64,000 nucleotides of DNA from CAYZHM01 sp964478225 (GTDB lineage: Bacteria; Pseudomonadota; Alphaproteobacteria; Micavibrionales; Micavibrionaceae), in contig CAYZHM010000006.1 in assembly GCA_964478225.1 (NCBI GenBank), positions 25,150-89,149 of the forward strand, in the 5' to 3' direction. The position numbers were made by a program, and so were the translations under genes. The notes beneath the pieces are model-generated. The model saw only the letters and a program-made list of their open reading frames with translations, searched no databases and was not told the origin of the DNA. This document shows, in pieces, positions 62,656 to 64,000 of the stretch (the stretch's first letter is position 1; each line of letters opens with the position of its first letter).

Positions 62656-62679
62656 AATTAGTTAGCAGGTCGACTAATT
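62656..62679. repeat. Inverted repeat AATTAGT/ACTAATT
   Basis: AATTAGT (62656-62662) and ACTAATT (62673-62679) form a perfect 7-base inverted repeat with a 10-base spacer, located between the ArdC-like frame and the right direct repeat. The size and symmetry suit a dimeric repressor or recombinase site; no partner protein can be named. Confidence 0.4.
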
Positions 62680-62727
62680 ACCATATGCAAAGGGTATTGT
62701 CCATAATAGTGTATGTTTTGATGCGCG

Positions 62728-62755
62728 GGCTTTTTAAAAAGATAATTGACATAAT
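62728..62755 (+). repeat. Direct repeat, right copy
   Basis: This is the second copy of the 28-base repeat that ends eno (61506-61533), with one mismatch. Here it is intergenic and supplies a TTGACA -35 element (62746-62751) for the following small gene. Confidence 0.85.
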
Positions 62756-62774
62756 TTAATTTATTGTCTATGGT
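62746..62774 (+). promoter_or_regulatory. Promoter of the 62809 gene, -35 within the direct repeat
   Basis: TTGACA (62746-62751), 17 bases and TATGGT (62769-62774) give a good promoter. The predicted leader is about 28 bases and carries the GGAG ribosome binding site at 62799-62802. Confidence 0.6.
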
Positions 62775-62808
62775 CAGGTCTTCATAACAAAAAGACTTGG
62801 AGTTACCC

Positions 62809-63096
62809 ATGGATATGCAAGAAGCTCTTGTGGAGCTTAATAGTAAGCTTACGCAGCGTTTAGGTGGTGAGAGCGAGTTTGCGGCAATGTTTGGTCTTGT
62901 CTCGGCTATGGATCAGAGCTTAGAGCTTACGAACAGACGTTTTGATCCTGAGTTCCTCGAAAATATTGTTGTGAAGACGGTGTCTGAACTTGATGAGGAT
63001 GATATTGTGTGTGGTCCTTGTGAAGCTGCGGCACTTGAACACGCAGTTAAATACGTTGAGGAAAGAAACTTATTTGAGTGCCGTTATCACAACTGA
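62809..63096 (+). CDS. Unknown 95-residue acidic protein
   Basis: A small acidic protein beginning MDMQEALVELNSKLTQRLGG, with no signal peptide. Two Cys in VCGPCEAA plus a later Cys (FECRYH) and final His could bind a metal, which is speculative. GGAG six bases before the ATG at 62809 fixes the start. It has its own promoter and ends one base from the stop of the opposing gene. Confidence 0.55.
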   Translation: MDMQEALVELNSKLTQRLGGESEFAAMFGLVSAMDQSLELTNRRFDPEFLENIVVKTVSELDEDDIVCGPCEAAALEHAVKYVEERNLFECRYHN

Positions 63097-63097
63097 G

Positions 63098-63460
63098 TTA
63101 CTTTGGTTGAGGCGCTTGTTTTCTAAGCCATTCGAATCGAGACGGTTCAAAAGGCGGTGAAATGCCTGCAAAATCTTTTTCTATCTGCTCATTGAGCTTT
63201 GTCGCCCGATCACGGCTGGCCTGACTTTCGTTTCCAGTTTCTTTGTGCGCTAAAATACGCGCTGTTTCTACAAGTCCGATATTTGTGTCGCTGGCGAGAT
63301 GATTAAATAGATGTGATGCCAACTGCGCGTGTCGTGCTTTGCGAGGTGTAGGGATTTCGGGATGATGCGCTAAATATGAGTAGCGGGCGAGGCTTGATAA
63401 TATTCCTGCCTGGGCAGGGTTGAGAGATAATAGATTTTTGTTTTTGGTTGACGAGGGCAT
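63098..63460 (-). CDS. Unknown 120-residue helical protein near an SOS-type box
   Basis: I do not recognise this protein. It starts MPSSTKNKNLLSLNPAQAGI and is rich in Ala, His and Arg, helical throughout (ARYSYLAHHPEIPTPRKARH; ASHLFNHLASDTNIGLVETA), with no membrane segment. AAGGA seven bases before the ATG at 63460 supports that start; upstream ATG/ATT options lie within the promoter. A promoter with a perfect TATAAT lies just upstream and a GTTC-N7-GTTC box 85 bases upstream. Confidence 0.55.
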   Translation of the reverse strand: MPSSTKNKNLLSLNPAQAGILSSLARYSYLAHHPEIPTPRKARHAQLASHLFNHLASDTNIGLVETARILAHKETGNESQASRDRATKLNEQIEKDFAGISPPFEPSRFEWLRKQAPQPK

Positions 63461-63480
63461 ATGCATTTCCTTTGGAGTTA

Positions 63481-63509
63481 TTATAATCTTGAAATTTTTT
63501 TTCTTGCAA
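63481..63509 (-). promoter_or_regulatory. Promoter of the 63098-63460 gene
   Basis: On the minus strand TTGCAA, an 18-base A/T-rich spacer and a perfect TATAAT (at about 63480-63485) lie about 20 bases before the ATG at 63460. The leader would be short but includes the AAGGA ribosome binding site. Confidence 0.55.
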
Positions 63510-63544
63510 GAATATTGAGTCGTTAGAATCACTTAGTGTATTTT

Positions 63545-63559
63545 GTTCTTTAGATGTTC
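63545..63559. promoter_or_regulatory. Candidate LexA (SOS) box GTTC-N7-GTTC
   Basis: GTTC (63545-63548), seven bases and GTTC (63556-63559) match the alphaproteobacterial LexA operator seen on the lexA promoter. It lies between two divergent genes: 35 bases upstream of the -35 of the 63098 gene and 70 bases upstream of ftsB. The motif is expected about twice by chance in 64 kb, so position is the main support. Confidence 0.35.
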
Positions 63560-63629
63560 TCATTAAGTTGTTGAATCTTTTGAATTTTTCCCCTTGTGTG
63601 GATGAAGCGAATATGATTCACTCACACTT

Positions 63630-63956
63630 ATGAACGGACTTATCCACAGACATATTCTTCTCGGTGGGCCATTGGGGCGGCATAATGTCGTCATGATCAT
63701 CGGCATGCTTTTGTGTGTGTATTTCTCGTATCATTTGATGAGTGGTAACCGGAGTATTGTGCGTTTGATTGCAACGCATGTAAAAATTGAAGAGCAAACG
63801 CGTCTTCATGAAGAACTTGTTTTGGAGCGCGCGCGTTTGGAAGAAAAAGTGAAAATGATGCGTCCGGGTTCGGTTGATCGTGATCTGGCGGAAGAGCGTA
63901 TTCAGGAAGTTTTGGGATATGCTGCGCCGAACGATCTTATAATTCCTATGCAGTAA
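63630..63956 (+). CDS. ftsB: Septum formation initiator family protein, FtsB-like
   Basis: The 108-residue protein has one N-terminal membrane span (VVMIIGMLLCVYFSYHLMSG) and a coiled coil (KIEEQTRLHEELVLERARLE to about residue 78), then a short C-terminal region (ERIQEVLGYAAPNDLI). This is the FtsB/DivIC layout; the protein links FtsL and FtsQ in the divisome. In alphaproteobacteria ftsB usually follows eno and precedes pdhA, so the 2.1 kb between eno and ftsB here is an insertion. No ribosome binding site is clear. Confidence 0.85.
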   Translation: MNGLIHRHILLGGPLGRHNVVMIIGMLLCVYFSYHLMSGNRSIVRLIATHVKIEEQTRLHEELVLERARLEEKVKMMRPGSVDRDLAEERIQEVLGYAAPNDLIIPMQ

Positions 63957-64000
63957 TTCTTTTTATTGTGCGTTGCACATTGATCTTCTTTCTCTATGCT

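Noticed and set aside
63968..63979. Small hairpin TGTGC-GTT-GCACA after ftsB as a terminator
   Set aside because: Short stem with no clear T-run, and ftsB is probably followed by pdhA beyond the window.
1..64000. tRNA, rRNA, CRISPR array, integrase, transposase or defence system genes
   Set aside because: None could be found by reading both strands; the intergenic gaps are too short for most of these and the only mobile-element-related gene is the ArdC-like frame.

Overview
This window is a bacterial chromosome segment packed with housekeeping genes. Gene content and order point to an alphaproteobacterium: nuo genes followed by birA, coaX, rnj, a DUF1467 gene, proS, lolC, lolD and dnaE; then rpsB, tsf, pyrH, frr, uppS, cdsA, dxr, rseP, bamA, skp, lpxD, fabZ, lpxA, lpxI, lpxB; then gltA, gltX, comEC, lexA and the trp genes; then tpiA, secG, pyrG, kdsA, eno and ftsB. 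A LexA site of the alphaproteobacterial type (GTTC-N7-GTTC) sits on the lexA promoter. The many small unknown genes and moderate G+C would fit a deep or Micavibrio-like lineage, but the genus cannot be fixed from sequence alone.

Layout. 1-4176 (minus strand): purL, a SAM methyltransferase and purQ (cut by the left edge), all translationally coupled. 4306-16805 (plus): a small unknown gene, then Complex I genes nuoG, H, I, J, K, L, M, N, with small unrelated genes wedged between G and H, between H and I, and on the opposite strand between I and J. nuoA-F are not here. 16810-27909: birA, coaX, rnj, DUF1467, proS, lolCD, a stress-type protein and dnaE. 28061-42343: the translation, isoprenoid, outer-membrane and lipid A supercluster from rpsB to lpxB. 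42340-54310 (mostly minus): gltA, gltX, lexA, trpCDG, trpE and a PpiD-like chaperone, with comEC and a polysaccharide deacetylase on plus. 54376-61523: tpiA, secG, pyrG, kdsA, eno and four small unknown genes. 61524-62745: a foreign-looking block with a degenerate ArdC-like gene, bounded by a 28-base near-perfect direct repeat that copies the 3' end of eno. 62809-63956: two small unknown genes and ftsB.

The genes mostly serve central functions: purine and tryptophan synthesis, respiration, envelope building (BamA, RseP, Lol, Lpx, KdsA, UppS), translation and DNA replication. The more unusual signals are an archaeal/eukaryotic-type (type 3) prolyl-tRNA synthetase in the ancestral proS slot, the ArdC-like block, a structured rpsB leader, two LexA-type boxes, and a repeated promoter layout in which a -10 hexamer lies 6-7 bases before an ATG lacking a Shine-Dalgarno sequence. 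The plus strand looks rich in G and T whichever strand carries the gene, as expected of a leading strand; the ArdC block appears to break this pattern.

No stretch over 300 bases lacks a gene. I saw no tRNA, rRNA, CRISPR array, integrase, transposase or complete insertion sequence. All promoter calls are by eye.
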